Assembly: GCA_037200125.1 (NCBI GenBank)
Contig: JBBCGS010000006.1
Coordinates: 1 to 64,000, forward strand
DNA from: JADGHX01 sp037200125
GTDB taxonomy: Bacteria; Pseudomonadota; Gammaproteobacteria; Steroidobacterales; Steroidobacteraceae
Direction of reading: 5' to 3'
Length of the DNA: 64,000 bases
Below, one piece after another: positions 11,801 to 18,809 of this stretch; the stretch's first letter is position 1, and each line of letters begins with the position of its first letter. Position numbers and translations under genes: made by a program. The notes under the pieces were generated by a model that worked only from the letters and a program-made list of their open reading frames with translations, had not been told where the DNA came from and searched no databases.

Positions 11801-13715
11801 CGTGGACATCCAGTCGCGGGACTTCACGGCCTCCGGCATCGGTGACATGTCGGGCGACGTCTTCGGCAACGGCATGCTCCTCTCGAAACACATGCGGCTG
11901 CAGGCGGCGTTCAACCACCAGCACATCTTTCTCGATCCCACTCCCGATCCGGCATCGAGCCTGGTGGAGCGCCAGCGGCTGTTCGATCTGCCGCGCTCGA
12001 CCTGGGAGGACTACGACCGCAAGAAGATCTCGCGCGGCGGCGGCATCTACTCACGCTCGGTCAAATCCATCTCGCTCTCGCCCGCCGCGCAGTCGATGCT
12101 CGGGCTCCAGAGCGCCGCGGCGGCGCCGAACGAGATCATCCGCGCGATCCTGCGCATGTCTGTCGATCTCCTGTGGAACGGCGGCATCGGCACCTATGTG
12201 AAAGCGTCGGACGAGACGAACAACGACGTGGGCGATCGCGCCAACGATGCGGTGCGCATCAACGGCAACGAGCTGCGCGCGAAGGTCGTCGGCGAAGGCG
12301 GCAACCTCGGCTTCTCGCAGCGGGGTCGCGTGGAATATGCGATCGCGGGCGGTCGCATCAACACGGACTTCATCGACAACTCCGCGGGCGTGAATACGTC
12401 CGACGTCGAAGTGAACATCAAGATCCTGCTGAACCCGCTGATGCAGTCGGGCAAGCTCACCCAGAAGGATCGCGACAAGCTGCTGGCGCGCATGACGAAT
12501 GAAGTCGCCGCGCTCGTTCTGCGCAACAACTATCTGCAGAGCCAGGCGATCAGCACGCTGGAGACCCAGTCCGCCGCACGGCTTGCGGAGTACCAGCACC
12601 TCATCCGCTCGCTGGAGCGAACGGGCGACCTGAATCGCTCGCTCGAGTTCCTGCCGCTGGACGACGAGCTCAACGAGCGCCGCAAGCGCGGCGTCGGGCT
12701 CACGCGGCCCGAGCTGTCGGTCGTGCTCTCGTACAGCAAGATCTGGCTCAGCAATCACCTGCTGGCCTCGGACGTGCCGGAAGATCCGTACCTCTCGACC
12801 GAGCTGGGGCGCTACTTCCCCGCGCCGGTGCAGGAGCGATTCCCGCGCGCGATCCCGCGACATCGGCTGAAGCGCGAGATCATCACGACCGCGACGACGA
12901 ACAGCCTCATCAATCGCATGGGCCCGACGTTTGTCGCACGTACGCAGGAAGAAACCGGCGCGGACCCGGCGGACATCGCCCGCGCCTACACCGCCGCGCG
13001 CGAGATCTTCGACATGCGCAAGCTGTGGACGCGTATCGAGAGCCTCGACAACCGTGTCACCGCGAGCCTGCAGTACGGGATGATGTATCAGACGAGCCGC
13101 CTCCTTCGGCACGTCACTCACTGGCTGTTGGCTCACAGGCGGCGCGAGTTGCACATCGATCGGGCCGTGGCGGAGTTCCGTCGCGGCGTGCGCGAGCTGG
13201 AGGCGGAATTCGGGCACGTGCTCGTCGGCGCTGACCGGGACCGCTACGAGAAAGTGCGCAAAGAGCATCTCGACGCGGGCGCGCCGGCGGAGCTCGCTTC
13301 ACGCGTCGCGTGTCTGGATGCGAACAACGCCGCGCTCGACATCGTCGAGCTCGGCAACGCCCACAACACGCGCGTCGTGGAAGCCGCGCGCATCTACTTC
13401 GAAGTGGGCGCGCGCAGCGGCCTCGACTGGATGCGCCAGCAGGTGGATCAGCTCCCCGTCGACGGTCCGTGGCAGGCGGTCGCGCGCACCGGCCTGCGCG
13501 ACAGCGCGTTGCGCATCCACCGCCGCCTCGCGGAACGCGTGCTGACTCGAAAGGATCGGGGCACGGCCCAGGCACGGGTAACGGCATGGGTCGATACACT
13601 CGGTGAAGAGCTCGCCCACTGGCAACGCACTCTCGCCGACATGCGCACCGCCGGCGCCGCGGACTTTGCGACGCTGACGGTGGGCGTGGAGACGGTGCGC
13701 AAGCTCGTCGACTGA
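8862..13715 (+). CDS. gdhB: NAD-specific glutamate dehydrogenase, large (GDH-1600) type
   Basis: Oxidative deamination of glutamate to 2-oxoglutarate. About 1617 residues, the usual length of the large bacterial class. N-terminal regulatory/ACT-like regions come first. The catalytic core lies near 850-1000, with GAKGGFFPKRLP (substrate-binding Lys) and DMSGDVFGNGMLLS (nucleotide fold); a long C-terminal helical region follows. The chosen start is GTG at 8862, two bases after the pdhC stop; the open frame reaches further up but lies inside pdhC. Its stop is 4 bp from the convergent vapC stop. Confidence 0.93.
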   Translation: MAARSQATEHGLLRGIPAARIRLIERIAAEARQRIAGTALDLRRRFLRAYYRGVGEEDLSQRAPTELAQMALRHLETGHKRPGGHPLVEVFNPEEGVNGLSSPHTVVTIVTDDMPFLVDSLGVAFSKSGLAIHLLVHPVLWVKRDGRGKLLEVAGGPEDGARSESWQLYEIDRQVDPSRLAALKEKLEGVLGDVKRAVEDWPAMRERVREVTESLRSDPPPLPIEEIEEGHALLEWMGAQHFVFLGYRHYRLTRGASSDRLSSDARSGLGILRTGSGDAGRPKSTTLKGEVRDHARARELLIITKANSTATVHRGTYLDYVGVKTFGPRGEVTGEHRFLGLWTSTAYHSSPHDIPVLRKKVDRVVDHFALDPASHDAKAVRNVLETYPRDELFQASVADLIRISRGVVNLYERRTVRLLTRRDPYHRFYSCLIYVPRDRYNTEVRLAIEQIVAQGFDGTQVESQVQISDSNHARLHVVVRTDPNDRRTVDIHALEERIAHATTTWNDRLRAVLIGKRDEASALALATRYRRVLPMAYEEDVDPADALEDLANLESLRTDSQGLRLNLYRPRQQRSDRLHMKLTKLGEPLPISDLLPMLENFGLRVISERPYELAWPEGGAAWIQDFELEHREKARVDLARIETPFREAFAATLSGEVENDGFNRLLLAASLDAREIVVMRAYCKYLLQTGVPFSQASIERTLTNNASIAQSLVRLFETSFDPAGSKQSGARAEKIVSGIRTALDSVASLDEDRILRSYLNIVQATLRTNFYQPGADGKPKSYVSFKLDPRKIPDLPLPRPKYEIFVYSPRVEGVHLRMGDVARGGLRWSDRREDFRTEVLGLMKAQNVKNTVIVPVGAKGGFFPKRLPTGPRDAIQAEGIACYQTFIRALLDVTDNIVNGRIVAPTRVVRRDGDDPYLVVAADKGTASFSDIANALSIEYGFWLGDAFASGGSAGYDHKKMAITARGGWECVKRHFRELGVDIQSRDFTASGIGDMSGDVFGNGMLLSKHMRLQAAFNHQHIFLDPTPDPASSLVERQRLFDLPRSTWEDYDRKKISRGGGIYSRSVKSISLSPAAQSMLGLQSAAAAPNEIIRAILRMSVDLLWNGGIGTYVKASDETNNDVGDRANDAVRINGNELRAKVVGEGGNLGFSQRGRVEYAIAGGRINTDFIDNSAGVNTSDVEVNIKILLNPLMQSGKLTQKDRDKLLARMTNEVAALVLRNNYLQSQAISTLETQSAARLAEYQHLIRSLERTGDLNRSLEFLPLDDELNERRKRGVGLTRPELSVVLSYSKIWLSNHLLASDVPEDPYLSTELGRYFPAPVQERFPRAIPRHRLKREIITTATTNSLINRMGPTFVARTQEETGADPADIARAYTAAREIFDMRKLWTRIESLDNRVTASLQYGMMYQTSRLLRHVTHWLLAHRRRELHIDRAVAEFRRGVRELEAEFGHVLVGADRDRYEKVRKEHLDAGAPAELASRVACLDANNAALDIVELGNAHNTRVVEAARIYFEVGARSGLDWMRQQVDQLPVDGPWQAVARTGLRDSALRIHRRLAERVLTRKDRGTAQARVTAWVDTLGEELAHWQRTLADMRTAGAADFATLTVGVETVRKLVD

Positions 13716-13719
13716 CGCT

Positions 13720-14115
13720 TCAGGCCCAGGCCTCGACCTTGAGGCCCGGGACCATGGAGAAGTGTTTCAGGTTGTTCGTGACCAGCGTCGCGCGCATCGA
13801 AACGGCGTGCGCGGCGATCAGCAGATCCAGGTTGCCAATGGGCTTCCCCGCCCGCTCCAGCGCGGCACGGATGCGCGCGTAGTGAGTGCAAATGCCGGCG
13901 GTCCAATCGATGATCACGAGACGCTCGAGATACGCTTCCACGAGGTTGGCCAGCGAAGGGCGCCCGGCCTTCTCCGCGCCGAAGCGCAACTCGGTCGCCG
14001 TAATGACGGAGACGCACAGCGAGTCCGCGTGCTTGTGAAATTTGTCCACCAGCGCCGCGGGGCGGCGCCGGATGATGTAGCTCGATACATCCGTATCGAG
14101 CATGAGCTCGCTCAT
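13720..14115 (-). CDS. vapC: VapC-type PIN-domain toxin
   Basis: A 131-residue PIN-domain ribonuclease toxin. The acidic active-site residues can be placed: Asp7 in LDTDVSSY, Glu near 43 in TATELRFGAEKAG, and Asp near 98 in GNLDLLIAAHA. VapC enzymes usually cut tRNA or rRNA and are held by VapB. The ATG overlaps the vapB stop as ATGA (14112-14115), the standard coupled arrangement. The gene looks intact. It converges with the glutamate dehydrogenase gene with almost no gap, so each must be terminated inside the other's end or by Rho. Confidence 0.92.
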   Translation of the reverse strand: MSELMLDTDVSSYIIRRRPAALVDKFHKHADSLCVSVITATELRFGAEKAGRPSLANLVEAYLERLVIIDWTAGICTHYARIRAALERAGKPIGNLDLLIAAHAVSMRATLVTNNLKHFSMVPGLKVEAWA

Positions 14116-14423
14116 AGCGGCTCGCGCGACTGCGGCGGCGGATCGTCGCGATCGGCCAGAAAGTCATCCGGCACGTCGGCGGCGAGCGCAAAGAACGAAG
14201 CCCAATCGGGCTTGATCGGCGAGATGAGAAGGCCACCGCCCTGACGGCGGATACGCACTTCCTTGATGTTGTCGGCGAATCGCATTTCCTGAGGTAGCCT
14301 CACAGCCTGGTTACTCCCGTTCGTGAAAATCGACGCGCGTCGGCTTCCCGCTTCTGACGGGAGTTTTAGTGCGGCCGCACGCTCGATCTGCCTGGCTCGT
14401 TTGCCAGAACGCTCACGCTTCAT
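14112..14423 (-). CDS. vapB: VapB-type antitoxin (AbrB/SpoVT fold)
   Basis: The signature is FTNGSNQAVRLPQEMRF followed by EVRIRRQGGGLLISP, the swapped-hairpin DNA-binding fold of VapB. The C-terminal tail (DVPDDFLADRDD) would wrap the toxin. I choose the ATG at 14423 (103 residues). A further ATG at 14465 would place the start inside a double palindrome that looks like the operator. The N-terminus, rich in Arg/Lys before the AbrB fold, is longer than usual, so an internal non-ATG start is possible. Expected to be autorepressed together with VapC. Confidence 0.87.
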   Translation of the reverse strand: MKRERSGKRARQIERAAALKLPSEAGSRRASIFTNGSNQAVRLPQEMRFADNIKEVRIRRQGGGLLISPIKPDWASFFALAADVPDDFLADRDDPPPQSREPL

Positions 14424-14450
14424 TTGAGATCTGCCCCTCTTCGCGGGGAA

Positions 14451-14469
14451 GCATATGCCTGGCATATGC
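14451..14469. promoter_or_regulatory. Candidate VapBC operator: two GCATATGC palindromes
   Basis: GCATATGC occurs at 14451-14458 and again at 14462-14469, one helical turn apart (11 bp), 28 bp upstream of the vapB ATG. The whole 19 bp is itself a near-perfect inverted repeat. Paired dyads on one DNA face are what a VapBC hetero-oligomer binds in known systems. Confidence 0.6.
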
Positions 14470-14572
14470 CGGCGGTCAAGCCAGCGTACCCGCCCCCGAC
14501 ATATGGAACCTCGCGGACAATTCGGCCTCCTCGCTGTGCTATAAATCGCCGCGGGAGCGGGAGGTAGTACGC

Positions 14573-15322
14573 GTGCCAGGAAAACTCATTCTCGTCCGTC
14601 ACGGACAGAGCGTATGGAACGTCGAGAATCTCTTCACGGGATGGTACGACGTGGACTTGTCGGACCAGGGTCGCCGCGAAGCGGCCGACGCCGCCCGGCA
14701 GCTGCTGGCGGAGAAGATCAACGTCGATCTCGCCTTCACCTCGGTGCTGAAGCGGGCGATCCGCACGCTGTGGATCATCATGGACGGGATGGACCGCATG
14801 TGGGTTCCGGTGGAGCGCTCCTGGCGACTCAACGAACGCCATTACGGTGCTCTGCAGGGCCTCAACAAGGCCCAAACCGTGGAGAAGCATGGCGAAGCGC
14901 AGGTGAAGATCTGGCGCCGGAGCTACGACATTCCGCCGCCGCCGCTCGCGCTCGACGATCCGCGCCATCCGCGCTTCGATTCACGCTACGCGGGCATCGA
15001 CGTGAAGCTGCTCCCCGCGACCGAATCGCTGAAAGACACGCTCGCGCGCGTGCAGCCCTACTGGGTGAGCCGCATCGCGCCGGAATTGCGCTCAGGCCGC
15101 AACGTGATGGTGGTCGCCCACGGCAACAGCCTGCGTGCGATGGTGAAGATGCTGGACAACGTGTCCGAAGCGGAAATCACCGAGCTGAACATTCCCACCG
15201 GTGTGCCGCTGCTGTACGAGCTGGATCAGGAGCTGCAGCCTGTATCCCACCGCTATCTCGGCGATCCGGCCGCGATCGCCGCCGCCGCCGAGGCGGTCAG
15301 AAAGCAGACGGAGAAGAAGTAA
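14573..15322 (+). CDS. gpmA: 2,3-bisphosphoglycerate-dependent phosphoglycerate mutase
   Basis: Interconverts 3- and 2-phosphoglycerate in glycolysis and gluconeogenesis. The phosphohistidine motif is LVRHGQSVWN at residues 7-16. NERHYGALQGLNK and the second catalytic His in VVAHGNSLRAMV follow. 249 residues, the family size. The start is GTG at 14573, eight bases after GGAGG; the open frame extends upstream but lacks homology. A TATAAA at 14540-14545 could be the -10 box. The gene stands alone between vapBC and the convergent rraB. Confidence 0.95.
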   Translation: MPGKLILVRHGQSVWNVENLFTGWYDVDLSDQGRREAADAARQLLAEKINVDLAFTSVLKRAIRTLWIIMDGMDRMWVPVERSWRLNERHYGALQGLNKAQTVEKHGEAQVKIWRRSYDIPPPPLALDDPRHPRFDSRYAGIDVKLLPATESLKDTLARVQPYWVSRIAPELRSGRNVMVVAHGNSLRAMVKMLDNVSEAEITELNIPTGVPLLYELDQELQPVSHRYLGDPAAIAAAAEAVRKQTEKK

Positions 15323-15335
15323 GGGACGCGGCCGC

Positions 15336-15740
15336 TCAGCCGCTGCCCCAACCGTCGTAACGACCCTGGTGAGCTTTCGCCAGTTCGTTGAAGCGGCGGC
15401 TGAACTCTTTCATCTCGGCCGCGTGCACGCGCATGTTGCGCGTCGCGCTGAGGCTGAACGGGAACTCGTTGCCCGGCACGGCCTTCACGTCGATCTGGAA
15501 ACCTTCGCTCTCGAGCTGCTTGTTGATGGCCGTGCAAGCGGGCTCGTTCGGCAGGGCAAAGAAGAAATTCACGTCATGCGGCTGGAAGGGATCCTGCCCG
15601 CGCTTGCGCAGCTCCGTGATGAGCTTGGTGTCCCAGTCGCGACCGTGGACTTCCTTGCCCTTCTTCATGGTCGAGTAGAACCGGTAGATCACGGCCGCCC
15701 CCGCGAGCACCACCAGCAACAGCAGCAGCCACTGCATCAT
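15336..15740 (-). CDS. rraB: RraB-family ribonuclease E inhibitor, membrane-anchored
   Basis: 134 residues. An N-terminal transmembrane helix (residues 2-20) precedes the RraB domain (DWDTKLITELRKRGQDPFQPHD onward), which in E. coli binds RNase E and alters mRNA decay. The membrane anchor differs from the soluble E. coli protein and could place it near the membrane-bound degradosome; this is inference. Its ATG overlaps the stop of the upstream enoyl-CoA hydratase gene (15737-15740). It ends 13 bp from the convergent gpmA. Confidence 0.82.
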   Translation of the reverse strand: MMQWLLLLLVVLAGAAVIYRFYSTMKKGKEVHGRDWDTKLITELRKRGQDPFQPHDVNFFFALPNEPACTAINKQLESEGFQIDVKAVPGNEFPFSLSATRNMRVHAAEMKEFSRRFNELAKAHQGRYDGWGSG

Positions 15741-16537
15741 CGAGCGCTTCCCCCGCCTCCGGTGAACGACGGCTTGCGCTTTTCGAGGAACGCGCCGATG
15801 CCCTCCAGCCCTTCCGGGCCGCCGGCCGATGCCGCGATCGTTTCCGCCTCGAGTGCCATCTGCGATTCGAACGCGCCGAGCGAGGCCGCCAGCAGGCGCT
15901 TGGTGCGCCCGAACGCCTGCTTGGCGCCGAGCGCGAGCCGCTCCGCGATCCGCAGTGCTTCGTTCATGAGCTGATCATCGCTGACGACCGAGTTCACGAG
16001 CCCCCAGTTCAACGCCTCGGCCGCCGTGAGCGAACGATTCAGGAGGAACAGCTCCATCGCCCGCTTGGTGCCAATGGCCCGTGGCAGCAGGAAAGACGTG
16101 CCCGCATCCGGCGTGAGCCCGACGGCGGTGTAGGCGAGATTGAACTTCGACGTCTCCCCGCACAGCGTGAGATCCGCCATCGCGGCGAGCCCCACACCCG
16201 CGCCCGCCGCGGTGCCATTCACCGCCGCGACGAGCGGAGCGTCCATGCGCGTGAAATGCGAGATCGCTTCGTGCAGATAGGTCGTGAGCTCACGCAGGTA
16301 GGCATCCGCGCCCTTGCCCTTGTTGAGCATGCCGCGCAGATCGCCGCCGAAGCAGAAGTTGCGGCCCGCGCCGGTCAGCACGACCGCGCGCACGGCCGAA
16401 TTGCGCCCGCACGTCATCGCGGCGGCAAGCAGATCCATGGCGGTCTGCAGGTTGAGCGTGTTCGACACGTCCGGCCGGTTGATCGTGACGATGGCCACGG
16501 CCCCGCGGCTTTCGACTTCGACGGTCGGAGCAGACAT
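15737..16537 (-). CDS. Enoyl-CoA hydratase/isomerase family protein
   Basis: A 266-residue crotonase-fold protein. The oxyanion-hole segments are seen: FCFGGDLRGM near residue 64, and AAVNGTAAGAGVGLAAMADL near 107. The region YTAVGLTPDAGTSFLLPRAIG near 137-157 resembles PaaG/PaaB-type isomerases, but the substrate cannot be fixed from sequence. The start is the ATG at 16537 (MSAPTVEVE). It lies 50 bp downstream of a 2Fe-2S ferredoxin gene and overlaps rraB by 4 bp, so the three are probably cotranscribed. Confidence 0.88.
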   Translation of the reverse strand: MSAPTVEVESRGAVAIVTINRPDVSNTLNLQTAMDLLAAAMTCGRNSAVRAVVLTGAGRNFCFGGDLRGMLNKGKGADAYLRELTTYLHEAISHFTRMDAPLVAAVNGTAAGAGVGLAAMADLTLCGETSKFNLAYTAVGLTPDAGTSFLLPRAIGTKRAMELFLLNRSLTAAEALNWGLVNSVVSDDQLMNEALRIAERLALGAKQAFGRTKRLLAASLGAFESQMALEAETIAASAGGPEGLEGIGAFLEKRKPSFTGGGGSAR

Positions 16538-16587
16538 GGGAGACGTCCTGTGGGTGAGCCCGGAGGTGCGGTATGCGTCCGGAGCGA

Positions 16588-16902
16588 TTATTCGTCTGGC
16601 GCAATGGTCACGCGCAGCCCCGCAAGGGCCGGCGTGAACTCGATCTGGCAAGACAGGCGCGACTCGTCCGTGAAGTGCGAGAGTTCCTGCAGCAGCTCGC
16701 GCTCGTCCGACTGCGGCGGCGGGAGCTTGTCGGCCCAACCGGGGTCGACGTAAACGTGGCACGTGGCGCAGGAGCACATGCCCCCGCAGATCGCAGCGAC
16801 GCCATATTCGAGCTCGCGCAGCGTTTCCATGACCTTCAGTCCGGTGCGGGCCTCTACTTCGTGCTCGACACCGTCACGGTCAACAACCTTCAACAACGCC
16901 AT
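16588..16902 (-). CDS. 2Fe-2S ferredoxin (adrenodoxin/ISC type)
   Basis: 104 residues with cluster ligands CGGMCSCATC near 39-48 (Cys-x5-Cys-x2-Cys) and a fourth Cys in LSCQIEF near 84. The pattern fits ferredoxins that serve cytochrome P450s, Rieske oxygenases or Fe-S assembly. No partner reductase or oxygenase is adjacent. It starts with ATG at 16902, 51 bp after a possible 40-codon gene, and precedes the enoyl-CoA hydratase. Confidence 0.92.
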   Translation of the reverse strand: MALLKVVDRDGVEHEVEARTGLKVMETLRELEYGVAAICGGMCSCATCHVYVDPGWADKLPPPQSDERELLQELSHFTDESRLSCQIEFTPALAGLRVTIAPDE

Positions 16903-16953
16903 TCGCTCGCCCTTCCCGCAAATATCTGATAGCCGGCCGAAACGGCCAGCGCG

Positions 16954-17076
16954 CTAGTCTGCCGGGGTCGGTTGCCGGGCGCCAGCTTTGCAGGCGGCTT
17001 CCGCCACGGCGCTGGCTAATCCACCGAAGCGGTAGCCCGCGAGGCGCAGCCCGCTCGGCGACTTGACGTTTGTCAT
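16954..17076 (-). CDS. Possible 40-residue protein following the thiamine operon
   Basis: An ATG one base after the TGA of the upstream phosphotransferase gene (TGAAATG) opens a 40-codon frame ending in TAG. The product is basic/neutral with an Ala-rich middle (GGLASAVAEAACKAGA) and has no family I recognise. Position and tight spacing favour translation by coupling; composition alone does not prove coding. Confidence 0.35.
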   Translation of the reverse strand: MTNVKSPSGLRLAGYRFGGLASAVAEAACKAGARQPTPAD

Positions 17077-17077
17077 T

Positions 17078-17968
17078 TCAACCGGGGTGCGTAACCCGGG
17101 CCAGCAGCCCCTGCTCCGCCGCCAGTTCCTGCGCGGAAGCAGGCGCGGCGAGCCGTCGCACGCGATACCAGAAATAGCTCACCAGCATGCACAGCCACGT
17201 CGCGGCCGCGAGCACCGCCGGCGAGACATCGGGGGCGAGCCGGCTCGCGTCGAGCAGAGTGCCCGCATGAGGCTCGGCCTGCGGGTAATAGGCGAGCAGG
17301 CACGCCAGGTCGAGCAGCGGGTCGGCCACCGCGGCGTACTCCCAGTCGAGCAGGAACAGCCGGCCCGTGCCCATGAGGTTGGTGTGGTGAAGGTCATTGT
17401 GGATCACGACCCCGGGACGCCGCGCACTATCGCTCAGGAACAGCGCCGCCTGGGCGCGATCGATGAATTGCGACAGGCGTGCCTCTTCTTCCGGTAACGC
17501 CGCGCACAGGCGCCCATGGAGCCGCTCAATGGACGCGCCGATGTCGAACGGCGCCACGACCGGCGGGACCACCGAGTGCAGAGCGTGCAGCGTCGAGCCG
17601 AGCTGGCGCAGCCGCTCCGGCCGGCCGAGGTCACCCTCGGTCCACGTTGGGCCCGGCACGTACTCCATGACCATGAAGCGGTGGCGCGAATCCACGTGGA
17701 GGATCGCCGGCGCAAGACCCGCCGCGGCCGCCGCCGCGTGCAGTTTCGCCTCGCGCTCGTGATCGGCGCCGAGCGCGGCCGCCGCCTCGTCATGGATGCG
17801 GGCCACGAATAGCCCCACGCGCGTCTCGACCCGGAAACTCCTGTTCACGGTGCCTCCCGGCAGGCGTTCGGCCCACGCCGTGCCCCCGACGGTAAAGCCG
17901 GGCACGTGCGCGAGCACTTCTTCTGGAATCAGCCCGAGGGCACTGGTGCGCGTCGGCTCCTGGACCAT
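17078..17968 (-). CDS. Aminoglycoside/choline-kinase-like phosphotransferase, probable thiamine kinase
   Basis: 296 residues with the APH/choline kinase fold. The catalytic loop is VIHNDLHHTNLM near 191-202. The metal site is LLDWEYAAVADPLLDLA near 208-224. Nucleotide-binding strands lie in the first 100 residues. As the last core gene of an operon behind a TPP riboswitch and next to a PnuT-type transporter, phosphorylation of imported thiamine (ThiK-like) is the most economical role. The start is ATG at 17968; the gene overlaps the pnuT 3' end by 40 bp. Choline or another alcohol remains possible on sequence alone. Confidence 0.78.
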   Translation of the reverse strand: MVQEPTRTSALGLIPEEVLAHVPGFTVGGTAWAERLPGGTVNRSFRVETRVGLFVARIHDEAAAALGADHEREAKLHAAAAAAGLAPAILHVDSRHRFMVMEYVPGPTWTEGDLGRPERLRQLGSTLHALHSVVPPVVAPFDIGASIERLHGRLCAALPEEEARLSQFIDRAQAALFLSDSARRPGVVIHNDLHHTNLMGTGRLFLLDWEYAAVADPLLDLACLLAYYPQAEPHAGTLLDASRLAPDVSPAVLAAATWLCMLVSYFWYRVRRLAAPASAQELAAEQGLLARVTHPG

Positions 17969-18535
17969 GAGACGAACCCGAGTGAGGCGATGACGAGATA
18001 GATGAGCATCAGAAGCGCCACGAACATGAGCCCCTGCGCGACGAAAAGAAAGACCGAGATCGCATCGAACACGATCCAGTACAGCCAGTTTTCCAGCTTT
18101 ACCTGTGCGGTGAGCCAGGTGGCCAGCAGGCTTCCCCAGGTGGTGAGCGAATCGAGGAACGGCCACGCCGCCTGCGTTTCCGTCGCGAGATACCGCGACG
18201 TGAGCGCGCTCAGCGCAACGATGACCACCCAGGAAATGAGGTGCGCCCGAAGCGGCCAGGTCGTAACGCCCTTCGGCGCGCCGTCTTCCCGCGACCAATG
18301 CCAGAAACCGGTACACCGCCATGCCGACGTAGTACACCTGAAGGCACGCCTGCATCGGCAACTTCGCCTGCCACGCGAGCGCGACGAGAACGCCCGAGCT
18401 GATCCCGCCCGCGACCCAACACCACCGGGAGCGACGAACGGCAAGAATGGAATACACCAGCCCCAGAACGACGGACACCGCCTCAGGCGCCGAAGTGTTG
18501 CGAAGGCCGGTGAGAATGGAGTCGATCAGCGCCAC
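17929..18535 (-). pseudogene. pnuT: PnuC-family transporter, probable thiamine transporter PnuT (single-base frameshift)
   Basis: The first 75 codons from a GTG at 18535 encode two to three PnuC-type membrane segments ending in YYVGMAVYRF. The homology then continues in another frame: WHWSREDGAP, two or three more hydrophobic helices, the NWLYWIVFDAISVFLF segment typical of PnuC proteins, and a stop at 17931-17929. The break lies at an AAA (18305-18307, plus strand); removing one base joins the parts into about 201 residues, the family size. PnuC proteins carry nicotinamide riboside, whereas TPP-regulated members (PnuT) carry thiamine. Sequencing error or real mutation cannot be told apart here. 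Confidence 0.82.
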
Positions 18536-18539
18536 GCGT

Positions 18540-18788
18540 TCACGCGACCGCGAGCGGCCCGAGCACTTTCATCACGAACACCGCCTTCTCGTTGTCCTCG
18601 AACGTCTTGCGGATCTCGCGCACCAGCACGTTGAAGATGTCGTCGTACGAGCCGAACACCTGCGTGCTCATGCTGTTGGTGATGACCTTGAAACGCGCGC
18701 CCGCGTTCAGCCGATCGATGAAATCCTGGATCGGCGGGATGTAGTTCGCGTTGAGCGGATAGAGGCTGATTTCGACGCCGATGTCCAT
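18540..18788 (-). CDS. Thiamine-binding protein of the YkoF/MTH1187 family
   Basis: 82 residues with a ferredoxin-like fold pattern: GVEISLYPLNANYIPPIQDF, then TNSMSTQVFGSYDDIFNVL. It resembles the small YkoF/MTH1187 (Thiamine_BP) proteins that bind thiamine or hydroxymethylpyrimidine. The ATG at 18788 follows AGGTG by five bases. It sits between the TonB receptor (21 bp upstream) and pnuT (4 bp downstream), inside the TPP-controlled unit. With no signal peptide it should act in the cytoplasm, perhaps as a thiamine carrier or sensor. Confidence 0.8.
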   Translation of the reverse strand: MDIGVEISLYPLNANYIPPIQDFIDRLNAGARFKVITNSMSTQVFGSYDDIFNVLVREIRKTFEDNEKAVFVMKVLGPLAVA

Positions 18789-18809
18789 GTGAGCACCTGA
18801 CAACTGGTT

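Noticed and set aside
8715..11924. 1069-codon open frame antisense to the glutamate dehydrogenase gene
   Set aside because: Same explanation; the opposite strand is a fully conserved enzyme.
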